Source: Xiphophorus maculatus (Eukaryota > Chordata > Actinopteri > Cyprinodontiformes > Poeciliidae). Taken from it: a DNA stretch of 64,000 nt. A program made the position numbers and the translations under genes. Shown here in pieces: positions 1-10,920 of this stretch (positions are counted from its first letter, which is position 1; each line of letters begins with the position of its first letter). The DNA is taken from positions 18,317,463 through 18,381,462 of the forward strand of contig NC_036456.1 in NCBI RefSeq assembly GCF_002775205.1, written 5' to 3'. Under the pieces are notes generated by a model. The model was not told the origin of the DNA, made no database searches, and worked only from the letters and a program-made list of their open reading frames with translations.

Positions 1-237
1 GACGGGCAGGTTGTTAACCGTTGACGTCCTGCCGCCTGCCGGAGATTGAAGTTGCTACAGAGAAGACGAATTTGACGACGCCATTTTTCTGCTGCTATTA
101 CGGTAATTAGAAGACCGTTAGAATGGGAGTTTATTTACAAAACTACCCGATAATAAGTTGAACAATTATTTTAAAAATGCGTTAAAAGTTTAAAAACTGT
201 TTGTACGTTATCTAATTTCAGTTACGGCAGGTCAGAG
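1..237 (+). promoter_or_regulatory. upstream region and 5' UTR of majin
   Basis: This is the sequence immediately before the majin start codon at 238. It is moderately GC-rich for the first ~100 bases, with TGACG-type motifs near 23 and 75, then AT-rich. I see no TATA box at a convincing distance and no upstream ORF of note. Part of it is probably promoter and part 5' UTR, but the transcription start cannot be placed. The promoter role is inferred from position only. Confidence 0.35.
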
Positions 238-3200
238 ATGGCGCTGCGGCCCTTTTCTTTCCCATCCCCAGAAACTCGCTTCTTTACAGCTGACAGTTTA
301 ATCTACAAGTTCAAGATTAGAGGAGGAAACAGCTTCAGGCAAGGCAGATATTCATGTTTTTACATTATTCTCGCGTCCTTCGGAGGTTTGAGGGAAAATC
401 ACAACCTTTTAACATAAGAGAAAGAAACTCTGGTGTCTTTTTGTTGACTCAGAGCCAGAGCTACAAATATTCTGTCAGTTATCCATGTGTGTGTTTTCAA
501 TTTTTTTTTTATGAATGTCATCATTATTGACTTACGTGTTCACCGTATATCGAAAATATACATGCATTTTCTGATACTTAACCACTTCATTGGAAATTTT
601 AGCCATTAACTGCCTCTTTTTTTTTTTTTGTTTACCCACATGTAATTTTCAATCTTGCTAGGTTTTGAGTTGGATTTTTATTTAATTACAAATGATCAGA
701 AATTCTAAATTTGACCATTTAAATTCTTTTCATGCAAAACCCTTAAAAAATATATATCAAATGCTATTTTTTATTCTCCAATCAGATATTTTCAAATTTG
801 ATTTGTTTGTTTTTTTTCGGGTGTAGTTCTTGAGCTTGGCAGTATAAAAAAAGAGGCAGTAATATTGTTTAACTCCAGGAAAACTTTTGTTAATGCAATG
901 TTTGGATGGTGGGCTAAAAAGAATAAATGTAATGCTCACAAATTACTTGCACAAATTATGGGGCCACTGGTTGAAATGTGTTTTTATAATTTTTTAAATT
1001 TATTTTTACAAATTCTTTCTAGATTTTATGCATCATGCTTTTATGTTTTCTATTTATGTTATGTTAAGGGTGTCAATATTGACTTTTTTATGGTTTTATT
1101 GACCTGAGTCTGTTATTAAGGTTATTTGTACTTGTGATATCATTTTTTTCTATGTACTCAGTGAAGATGAGGCTTTACAAGAAGGAAGCTTTGATCAAGA
1201 AATGGAGGTAATTTCTTTGTCATTGCCAGTTAAAACAGTTTTTTTCATCTGTGTATGTTTCTTTTTCTTACCCTGTCTCATATTTTGTGCTTTCAGGAAA
1301 TTGTCAGAGCTGTCCTTGGCAACTTGGACTGCCTCCAGCCCTTCTCCACTCAACATTTCATCATTTTTCCTTGTATCCTTTCCTTTACTTTATTTGCGAA
1401 TCATTGTCTTAATATATATCACCCCCCATTTAGCCAGTGTTTGGTCTGTTAACCTGAAATTGGCTCATCAACAGTTACATGGGTCTTCCTTTGTATAAAA
1501 CTTGTGATTTTGGTCTGCTGTTTGCATCTACTACAGGAAACTACCTAAAAAATTCTATAGTCTCAAAGTCTATTTGGTATGGAATTGGATTAAAGTAGTT
1601 TCCAGAAACTGGAAAAGAAAATCAAGTATGAAAATATTTTTATTTTCAGGTTTAGTTCCTTGTTACATTGTCAACATGATAATTATGAGAGCTTCAAAAA
1701 GTAAGTTCCCCCTATCAATGTCATTATACTGGTTTTTAAATAAAAGTTGTGTTAAAAAAGTGTTCACATTAAAATTCAAAAATTCTTTATTAATCCCAAA
1801 GGTAAATTAAATAAATAAAAACTGAACTATTTAAATTAAATAGTTGCGTTCATCCAAGCAGCTTATTATTGCACTTAAAACAGTCCTTTGTGGTATGAAT
1901 ATTGCACACACTGGTACTGTCAGCCATCCATCACCTAAATGTTTCCTTGACTTTGCCTTCCAGACAAAAAGAGCTGGGGGAAAGTGTGCAAACACGATGC
2001 GAAGAAGCTGTCATTCTATCCCTTTGCTATCATCCTCTACCTGGAGAAGAACACGTTCAGAGGTGAGAATGGATGCAGCATCTGTACGATAAGCAGACAG
2101 TATCACTGCTAAAGAACTACGGTTTATTTATCTGCTAGTGGAGCTTTAATTAAGACGAAGATGAAGAAGTGATCACAAGCTTTTAGGCAAGCTGGATGTG
2201 ATAAGGAGCGAATAAAAGATTCCTCTAATGTGGAAATATTTATCTTGTTTCAGGGAATGAAAGAGAAAAGGTGAGTAATTCTTTCTTATTCCCTAAAGAC
2301 AAACAGTAAAGCCTAAGTATCACCTTTGTAAAGGTGCCTTTTTTGTGTGATATTCATGCAAAACCATTTCTGCTTTTAAGTTTTGTGTAATATTAAAGCT
2401 ATCTACCCTGATGTAAGTTTATATAAAAACGAGCTGTTAAGTTTTGTATTTTTATTTTAGATGAAGGAAATGCAGCTCATTCCCACTTTTTCTGATGAGC
2501 CAAGGCCAAAACGCAGCCGCGGGGACTCACCACTAGAGGACGCCATTATTAAACGATTAATGAAAGACATGGACGCTGAAAGCAGCAAATCAGTGACTGG
2601 GTGAGTACATGAAGTTGAGTAATATTCATATTAGAGTCACACAAGCTTGAGGTTGGATTAATATTTAGCAAATTAGCCTTTGTTAGGGTTGGTATACTAT
2701 TGATAATGCAGCCTTTTTTGGTATAATGGTAAAAGTTTCATATTTATATCTATAAAAGACATGTTTAGCTGACAATTTCTGTATCAGAAGCGTGTAAAGT
2801 CAGTTATATCAGTGCTATATTTTGTTTAGCATTCCTGCAATCATATCGGGCTTTATGCAACCTAACAAAGTTCTTCTACAGCTCAAGTTTTTTTAGTTCC
2901 TTTAGCAGATTTTGCTCTTAAAAATCAGATAATTTAAATTTGAGACAAGCCAAAAATCCTATCAGAATATTCAGAATATAACTTATTTTTTTCCAAATAT
3001 TGCCCCGTTTCCACCTGTAAACTGTGTTCTGTGGATTTCATTCCAACACAACTTGCACGCATGCAAATCTAATCGTATTTTATTTAACACTTATTTACGT
3101 TTCTGGAGTTACCTGGTTGATTGTTGCGAGTTGCTGAGTTTGCAGCAACTGCTCTGTTTTACAGAAGGAAACCTCCAGTATGAGCAGCAACCTGCTGTGA

Positions 3201-6200
3201 CAAACTGGGGTTTTATACAGCAGGAAATACACAAAGAACAGAAAAAATCAAAGAAGTCTTTAGTCTGGAATACTTTCTATTGGAAAAGAAAGGCAATTTT
3301 TATATTATAGCTCCACAATAACCACAGAACTAAGCCCCCAGTCAACCCAAACTTTTCTTGTTTTTATGAATTTTCGGCTTCTGTGAAGCACTTTGTGCTA
3401 TTGAAATAAAGTGACTTTACCAACCAGCACATACAGATACTTTTGTCTTTTCACATCATACTAGGTGAGATCACAGCAGCTCATATTGCTGTGATTACTG
3501 ATTCAAAGAGGCGTAGATTACGGTACTGATCCAGGACTGATCTCTGTGTTGCAACCCTCACTCAAGCTGTCCAAATGGATTCAGTGCTTTCAATACAAGC
3601 AAAGTCGTTGCAAATTATCCTAGAAGTTTTGTATCTATATCAGATTTCTCAGATTAGGTGGACAATGGAGGATGGTACGATGGACTGAGCTGCTGCTGTA
3701 CATTACACAAACCCTGGATTAGCCCTTACAGTTGATAGTGGTTATGGATTTATTGCTGAGTAAATATAGTTGCATGTTTCAGCAGATATGAAACCTAACA
3801 ATGAACAAAAATGCAATGACATAGAGGCAAATTTTATGCTACTTTTAGATAGGTTTACAGTGTTGGATTCTCAGTTTGTGCCATGTCAGAGATTGAAAAC
3901 CCACTCAACTATAAAAATATAATAAAAATCTAAACATTGAGTACATATTTGAGTTTATGTATTACTTAAAAGTTTCCTGCACTCTTATAACACCAGAACA
4001 GCATGCTGGTTAACCTTACATCATCAAACAGCATCTCAAAGGCTTTGGTACACTCATTCATCGTAATTATCACAGTTTTACTCACACACGAACGCGCTTC
4101 AGCCGTTCTCGCAGATATGAAAGAGACTAGAGGCAAGCGGGCGCCACATCAATCACTCTGACAGTCCGATCAGTGTGGCGTAAACGATTATTTCGATTGT
4201 GCATACACACATGAAAAAAGGTTTTTTCCTGACTTTAGATTGTATTTCACTTATATAAACAGAATCCTCTACACTTGCTGAGCAGACGCTTAGATGCACA
4301 AACTGTGTAAACATCCTAAAACACAAAAGGGCCGGGAGCATCAGCAGCATTTCTCTGGTAATCTTTGAGCTGTTCTCACAGATTAAAACCCAGAGATGAG
4401 AGTTTAAGCTACAATAACAGTATATCAGTGCGGCATCTACAGCTGTCAGTGTTCAGCTCTCAATGGTTTCTTACAAGCTGCTTCACAGCTTTGTCTTTAT
4501 GTCTGAGTATGTGTCTACATGATGGCCTGCAGCAAAGATTTGTTTTTTTTTTGTGCTTAACCAAAGGTGGAAAAAGTAGAAAATAATGCACTCAAGTAAA
4601 AATACAGCTACTTTGATATTTTTTCTTAAGTAAAGTAAAGTTACTAGTGTGAAATGTGGCTTAAATTAAAAAGTAAAAAGTACCTCACTAAAATTTTACT
4701 TTGAATAAAACTTACTTTTTATGAGCAGAAGAAAGTTCTGCTCTTGAATTTTAGAAAAGGAAAAAATAACATATTGGTCTCAGTTTTAATTAAAGGAGAA
4801 TTTTGACATGAATATTTGGGAGTTATGTTTAATTTTAAATGGACATAAATGTCCAATATTTTCTGTCATCAGCTATATAAATATAAATATGAAAGTCCTT
4901 ATTTTATCTAAGCATAATTTAATGTAAAAGTAAAATACAAATGAATAAAGTCATAATAAAATGATATGAATATTTCTGCTAAAAATCTGGTAAGTAAAGT
5001 TAATCTATAAAGCACTTTTCACAGACATTTTTGGTGATTTTATACACCAAAAACCATCCTTCAGTTATACAAAGAATGATAAAAAGCATAAGAAACTTAA
5101 TAAAATTATGTCAAAAAGCTTGAGAAAAAGAGTCTTCAGATTTTTAAATTTCTCTCTTGTTGTGTCTTGCGTCATATAAAAACATTACTTTAATTATCCT
5201 TGATATAATTCCCATATGATGACAGTATAATAAGGTATTTTACAAAGGTTAGTGTTGTGTCTATCTTGCAGGATGGTGGAGTTGGAGCATCAGCACACGG
5301 TGGAGGAGGCAGCGCAGGATCCAGCAACTACTGAAGAGGTGAAACTTTTTACTAAAGGGGATTTATTGTGCAAAATTTACATTTTGCATGATTTTGTGCT
5401 TCCATTTGGGTTTGAACTGCTTCTAAAAAATACCCAAATGCTTAAAGAAAACACCCAGCGCTATTTCTGGCAGTAAATTAATGTCTTTTGTGTCTGAAAA
5501 AATGAGCCATTTAAAAAACCTCTTGAATGTAACAACACAAATCAGAAGGCACTGCGCTGTTACCTAGCAACCCCAGCTTGGGTTGCTTTGCTCCAGCATG
5601 TTTGGTCAGCTGATTTTAATGTTGTATGCGCTGGACAATGGCAGCTGAAAAAGACAAGACAAAACCAAATCCTGCACTTGTTAGTGGTGCTGGAGGCTCC
5701 ACTTCTGCTTTTCAAAGATGTACGGTTGTGTGGTTGCACATCTGTTTGCAGCCATTTTCATATGCGAGTGAAAACATTGAATTGGGGGTCGTGGCCAGCA
5801 GTAGCTTATTAGGATTTAAAGTGACAGGACGCCCTAAGACAGCTCATTCTGAAATTAGCTCAAAATAGACAGAATTGACCAAACAAATCTCTTTATCTGA
5901 GAATCATTTTGGGCAGAAAATGTATTAAACACGTTTTGTATAGCCCTAACTTTTTCAAGGAAGCATAATACCCTTAATCTCAAATTAAAGTTATTTTAAT
6001 TTATATACTTAGAAAATATTCATCTGCCAGTTTCAGTCTCATATCTTTTTTATTTTCTTATCTAACCCATTTAGATGTAAAAATAGAAGCACACGTAGCA
6101 TCACCGTCTTCCTTACTACCTCAGGCTAGCTGCACTGACAGATGGGATAACGAGGGCGATTATGGTTAATAATGGCATTACATCAGGTTGTATGAGTAAA

Positions 6201-8714
6201 TGTGTGATTATGTGTACGTGAGCGTTTCTGCTGATTGTGCTTCAGTTTGATTAGCAACTAAGTCCCCAAATTACCCTCCTCCGCTGCCGTCATGCCCCCG
6301 GCCTTTTGTCTCGCCCGGTCCTTTGTTCTTCCACTCGTCCACTTTGACTTTTTTCTCCCCTTCCTTTGCTTAGTTTGTTCTTAACATTTGCTACAGGTAG
6401 AAAAAAACATTTTCAAACTGCCAGTGGCGGTACAAATCTTCAAGCTTTTAGAAGGGTTCAGTTTGGACAGCATGTTCTGTACAAAGTGTGCCCTTCTGTC
6501 ACGAAGCTCTTCTTGACATGTGTAATGAACATTTTCATGGAGCTTCTCGTTTATCAGTGTTCCTGGAGGTTGGTTAATGTATTTTACAGGTTTGGATAAG
6601 AACAGGAGTAGGCTTGTCACAATAGCAAATTTTGTTGGACGATAAATTGCCCCAAAAGTAAATGTGATAAACGATACTGTTGCTTTGATACCATTTTCAA
6701 GCAATGTAATGGTATATATAATGCAAGAACACACTGTCAAAGGTCAATAGACTTTGGAAGTTGAAGACGTTTTAGATATCCACAATAAATAAACAAACAA
6801 CAGTAACAACAAATAAAATTAATTACATCTCTGTAAATGAAATTGTCCTTCAAAAATGGTACTAGCTGAGACTAAAACACTAAACGGAAAACTTTTGTCA
6901 GTTTTTGGTAGAAAGAGTGAGAGAAAAGAGAAAAATGATAATGCAAATGGAAATTAATTATTTTAATTTATCACTTGATTAATTCATTTAATGCTTAATG
7001 TGCTAGGCCTACACAGGAGAATAAGAGAGTATAAGGAAATAATTTAATTTTACTTATACTTATTTATTCGTATGAGATTTGGTGATATTGAGACATAATG
7101 ATATTTGAGGTGACTGCTGTCTTGCAACCGTAAGCTAGCTGAGGTCATCATGGCTTCACCTGATGAAGTTGTAATGGAAGATGCCCCAATTACTCTTAAA
7201 TAATTAGTTCTGGGGTTTCTAGTTGGAACAATAAATAGTGATAGAGTAACGGCTAAGACAAACAATATGTTAGCACTGCAAGGACAGACACTGTACAAAG
7301 CACAGAGTGTTGCTATATGAATAATTTATTATATAACATTTACAACAACATTGAATTTCCTTTTAATATTTTGTAAAAAACCAAAAGTTGTACCACTCCC
7401 CCATTTATGTCATGTTAATCTTTTGGGTTTTTTTTAATGTAAAGTAGATAGGTGTGCCAACTGAGAATAGAATAAGGCTCAACGATCTAGGTGAAAAACT
7501 TATCACGATACAAGTGTGTCATATAAGTCGATATTGATAATTATTGATTAGTTCTTGTTTTAAATATCCAAAATATGGCAAACTGGTGGCGTGGCATTTC
7601 TTGTTTTATCCAGTTTCCTCTTGAGGTGTTGTACTCATTTTCTTCTTTCACTCTACTTTTTTTTATTTTTAAGCAGTTATGAGCCTCATTGGTTAAACCT
7701 TAAACTGCTGCTCATGTTACTCAACAAGTTGTTGCTAGGTAACCATAGAATGAGTGAGTTGCTAGGTAACCAAAGAGTGAGTGAGTTACTTGGTTCCACC
7801 ACCCTAACTTAGCTGGAGGTTGAACAGCTAATACCGTTCCTCTGCCTACATCTCCCAGAATGCTGTGCGGTTCTGGATCGGATTTTAAATTATTGGACAT
7901 TCAATTAGATTTATTTTCTTTTGATACTGAATACGTGTCTACCGGCATATAATGGTATTGATTTATTGCCCAGCCCTGTGGTTCTTCAACTGCTTAATGA
8001 GTTTGATTTCTTCCACAGCCTCAGATGATACAGTTCACAGCAGAGAAGGACAGGATGCCTGAGAAACCAGGGATTCTCAAGCAACTTATCAGGTTGGTCA
8101 ATCAATTAGACAATAAATAAAGGGCATTAGACATCAACAGCTTATGACAAGTTTCATAAGCTGCTGACTTACGTAGTTTTTTAATTCATCTTCCAACATT
8201 AGTGGAGTCTGGTAGGCAACCGATGCTCCTCCTGTAATCACACCACAGCTTTTCCAGTCTGTTTTTCCTTAACCCACAAACATTAAAAATATTTGGAGAG
8301 AAACTAAAAAGGCATGGCTGTTCAGCACACTCAGACCTATGATGGTTATATCACTGAGCTTCGTTGACTTTCATGCCCAAAGCTGAAGCAAGAGCTGAAT
8401 TGTACTGTAGAAGTCCAAGAAAGAAGTTGAGAGATTACACAGTGTTGGGGAAATCCAGCTACTATCTGCAGACTTTTTAATATTCCTCTGACAAGTCTGG
8501 TGAGACAGATGCCAGATATCCTCAGGCACATTTAGGACTGACAAGCCCATGTATGGCGTAAGCTTGCAGTTCAGGCTCAGAGGGAAACAATAGCTGCAAT
8601 ATGAAAAAAAATACTTTTTATGGCAGTGTTGACTGTTCAGTTTGTATTCTTCTCTCTCTTTCTCCTTTTTGCAGAAAGGTCTTCCCTTTCATTTTCAGAC
8701 CTCCTGAAGATTAA
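238..8714 (+). CDS. majin: MAJIN, membrane-anchored junction protein (meiotic telomere complex), 9 coding exons
   Basis: MAJIN works with TERB1 and TERB2 to attach meiotic telomeres to the inner nuclear membrane. Coding exons: 238-338, 1162-1207, 1297-1372, 1964-2062, 2254-2270, 2461-2600, 5272-5338, 8019-8092 and 8675-8714. They total 660 nt, or 219 residues, with all splice phases consistent. Recognition rests on the N-terminus (MALRPFSFPSPETRFF, then IYKFKIRGGNS), the block AVLGNLDCLQPFSTQHFIIF, and FPYKKSWGKV across the exon 3/4 junction. These align with my recollection of human MAJIN (MSLKPFTYPFPETRF, VLGNLDNLQPFATEHFIVFP). Exon 6 carries a basic PRPKRSRGDS patch. Exon 1 ends in a GC donor (CAG/GCAAGG). 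The predicted C-terminus (LIRKVFPFIFRPPED) has no full-length transmembrane helix, which is odd for this protein, so the last exon is the least certain part. The gene is convergent with gpha2. Confidence 0.9.
2601..5271 (+). other. majin intron 6 (2.7 kb)
   Basis: This intron lies between the GTGAGT donor at 2601 and the CTTGCAG acceptor ending at 5271. It is AT-rich. It holds a teleost-type repeat around 4565-4740 built from variants of AAGTAAAAGTA and CTTAAGTAAAGT, but no exon with matching splice phase and no recognised gene. The short ORFs inside have no family resemblance. Confidence 0.7.
4565..4740. repeat. interspersed AAGTAAAAGTA-type repeat
   Basis: Dense repeats of ACTCAAGTAAAAATACAGC, CTTAAGTAAAGTAAAG and AAAAAGTAAAAAGTACC motifs mark a common fish interspersed repeat. 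Its ends cannot be defined here. The assignment is from memory of similar repeats in fish introns. Confidence 0.45.
5350..5870 (+). repeat. interspersed repeat A, copy 1
   Basis: The stretch from AAAGGGGATTTATTGTGCAA through GCAGTAAATTAATGTCTTTT to CTGTTACCTAGCAACCCCAG and CATGTTTGGTCAGCTGATTT matches, with divergence, the sequence at 17890-18370. The two copies are in the same orientation about 12.5 kb apart. It begins only about 12 bases downstream of the majin exon 7 donor. Family unknown. Confidence 0.65.
6603..6740 (+). repeat. MITE-like repeat (CGATAAA-rich), copy 1
   Basis: It contains GGCTTGTCACAATAGCAAAT, TTGGACGATAAATTG and GTGATAAACGATACTGTTGC, matching the related block at 61288-61400. 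This is typical of a short non-autonomous DNA transposon spread through fish genomes. The hAT affiliation is from memory and unverified. Confidence 0.5.
7460..7985. repeat. MITE-like repeat with an internal 27 bp direct duplication
   Basis: Its borders resemble a repeat beginning CAACGATCTAGG...TATCACGATA and ending TGGTATTGATTTATTGCCCA GCCC. Inside it, GTTGCTAGGTAACCA plus GAGTGAGTGA occurs twice back to back (7731-7784) with a third partial copy. It lies in the last third of majin intron 7, close to exon 8. Confidence 0.45.
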
Positions 8715-10287
8715 ACAGGTGATTTTTAGAAGTTTACTCCTACACAGTACTTTACTCAGATTAAGTTCATTCACGCTAAGAGCTTGGCTACATTTAAAAC
8801 TAGAACACTGTCATGGAAGTGGGACCCAAAATGATTGAAGTTTCTTTAATTTTAGTGCAACAGAAAACCAAACCACACTAAAACAATGAATGACAACTTA
8901 CTTAAATAAGAAGGCAACTGAATTGGGAGAAACCATTACAGGAAATACACAACTGAAGAAGGATCAACAAAACAAGAATATTTCCTTTCAATGCATAGCT
9001 AATGAAACATTTACAAAGCAGGTCAAGCAGAATATATTTTAATTCCAATAATTACTCCACATAGAAACACACCACTAATCCATTCCCTTGTGGTGCAGAC
9101 CCAGAACTAATAACTGTGCACAATCCACCTGGGGAACGTTTTACCTGTGCACACCTGCTGGGAGAGAAAAATGGCAGAGGTGAGTATTCACAACAAATTG
9201 AACTGTTATATTTTACTTCCTTAACGTTTTAATTTTGTGTAATTATGGTTTAAACAATAATTTAATTAAATACTTAAAATTAAATGACCAATTTTACCTT
9301 TTTGCAGAACATGCTATGATGAGGCCTATTAAAGAAGCCACACCAAGAAGTCAAATAACCAAATTATAATCTGTTTATTGTTTTCCTCTGTTGTCTTTCA
9401 CTAACATTTCATTAACTATAAATATAAGAATAGTTCATTGTTACAAAAACAACATCACAACGAGTAGTAGATGAAGAATAGGCAAATATTTATTTAAAGG
9501 AAGTAGGTAGTGCATTATTTTGTTTAATTTACCATTTCCAACAGTCTTTGTTTAATTTACAGATATTATTTACAAATGGTCATTGAAGTTCAGATTCATA
9601 ATAAATACATTTTCTACATTCTTTTGGTCTCCTGTTTTGTATAATTGTTATTGCAATATGAAATATCCTCAGTATTTGACCATTTTATGTGATTTGTACT
9701 GATTTATTTGACCAAGTTAGCAGAGAGGTGAGCAAATAACAAAGTAACTAAATAACAATGCCACGGCTGTTATTTATGTTATGCTTCTTGTTCTAGGCTG
9801 GTGATGTCCAAACCTGTAGGCCGCATTTATCAAATTCAGAGAACCAATTAAAAATACATCAATATATATTTTTTACTTGTTCCGCCTTAAATTAACATGC
9901 AGTATTTTAATTAAGCAAACAACTGATTCAGATTTTAATAGAAAAGGGATTTGTAAATCATCGTACCTCTGAAATATAAAAACAATGTCGCAGATTTTCT
10001 TTTTATTTAAAGAAAAGCATACGTTTTTTTATTTATTTAAATTTTTTGTCTATAATTATGATTTGTTTAGAATGGACTAGGGAGAGACTCGGTCTTTGAA
10101 AAAGTCTGATTTTCCTTACTTTATTGAACATGTGTCCAAGTCTTTATCTTAGTAAATGTTGCTGGACGTTTGTGCTCTCACTTCCTATTGACTTAAAAAA
10201 AAGCAAATTAAGAGAAAAAACATAAAAAGACTAAAAACCTTTTGTATCCAACATTTTCCACTTTACTCTAAAAAATTGAGACTGTGC

Positions 10288-10318
10288 CTCTCTGCATCTA
10301 GAATCCAGATGCAGAGAG
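10288..10318. repeat. perfect 12 bp inverted repeat
   Basis: CTCTCTGCATCT at 10288-10299 is the exact reverse complement of AGATGCAGAGAG at 10307-10318, with a 7-base loop. No T-run follows on either strand. Function unknown. Confidence 0.8.
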
Positions 10319-10867
10319 ACATTTAGATATTAGATGTCTGTCTAATGTCAAAGGTCATGCAGAATCATTCTAATGGCCACACTTTGGACACTGCTGTTCC
10401 AGGCTTTGTAAATGTTCAGTTTTTACACTTTTGTCACTTTTTTCCAAGAAAAGATTTCTTACAGAACATGACTGACAAATGGAATAAAAGTGAAACTAGA
10501 ACACATTTTTCATCCAGTAATTAAGAAGAACTTGAGATGAATAAAACGCTAATTTTGTTGACTTCTTCAGGATTTTAGAGTTTAATCAACAGGGGTCCTG
10601 CTAAGTTTAGACAAGTCTTCTGAGACAAATTATTCAGTCATAAGCATGACTGTTCATTTGATTCAGGTGTGGACCAGGAACAACTGAAAGTGTCAGGACA
10701 GCGGCCATCTTGCTTTCGATGATCAAAGAAAAATTAGGGACAAAAATTTAAAACATTTTCAGTTCGATGAGTTAGGCATATATTGTATATTCAAAGCATG
10801 GACAGAAGTGGAAAAATTTCTGCTGAAATAGTTTTTTTGTTTTTAACTCTGTAAACTATAATCTGCT

Positions 10868-10873
10868 TTTAAT
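10868..10873 (-). terminator. candidate poly(A) signal of gpha2 (ATTAAA)
   Basis: TTTAAT on the plus strand reads ATTAAA on the minus strand, about 48 bases after the gpha2 stop codon at 10921. ATTAAA is the second most common vertebrate poly(A) hexamer. No AATAAA is seen closer. Confidence 0.45.
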
Positions 10874-10920
10874 GCGGTGAATTGTTGGAATCCAGCATTT
10901 TGTCCAGAAATGATGAAATG

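Larger units (their letters stand above)
5339..8018 (+). other. majin intron 7 (2.7 kb), repeat-filled
   Basis: This intron joins exon 7 (donor GTGAAA at 5339) to exon 8 (acceptor TTCCACAG ending at 8018). Most of it is made of three interspersed repeats, listed separately at 5350-5870, 6603-6740 and 7460-7985. The ORF pair at 6366-6740 overlaps one of these repeats and is not considered a gene. Confidence 0.7.
8715..10920. other. convergent intergenic region majin / gpha2
   Basis: This 2.2 kb region lies between the majin stop (plus strand) and the gpha2 stop (minus strand). It is AT-rich and holds no ORF of substance. An AATAAA lies near 9600 on the plus strand but is far from the majin stop. 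A perfect 12 bp hairpin occurs at 10288-10318. No further gene is seen. Confidence 0.65.

Noticed and set aside
1650-1703. Possible extra majin exon (TTTCAG/GTTTAG... to AAAAA/GTAAGT)
   Set aside because: It has good splice signals, but direct joining of exon 3 to exon 4 restores the conserved FPYKKSW block, which the extra exon would disrupt.
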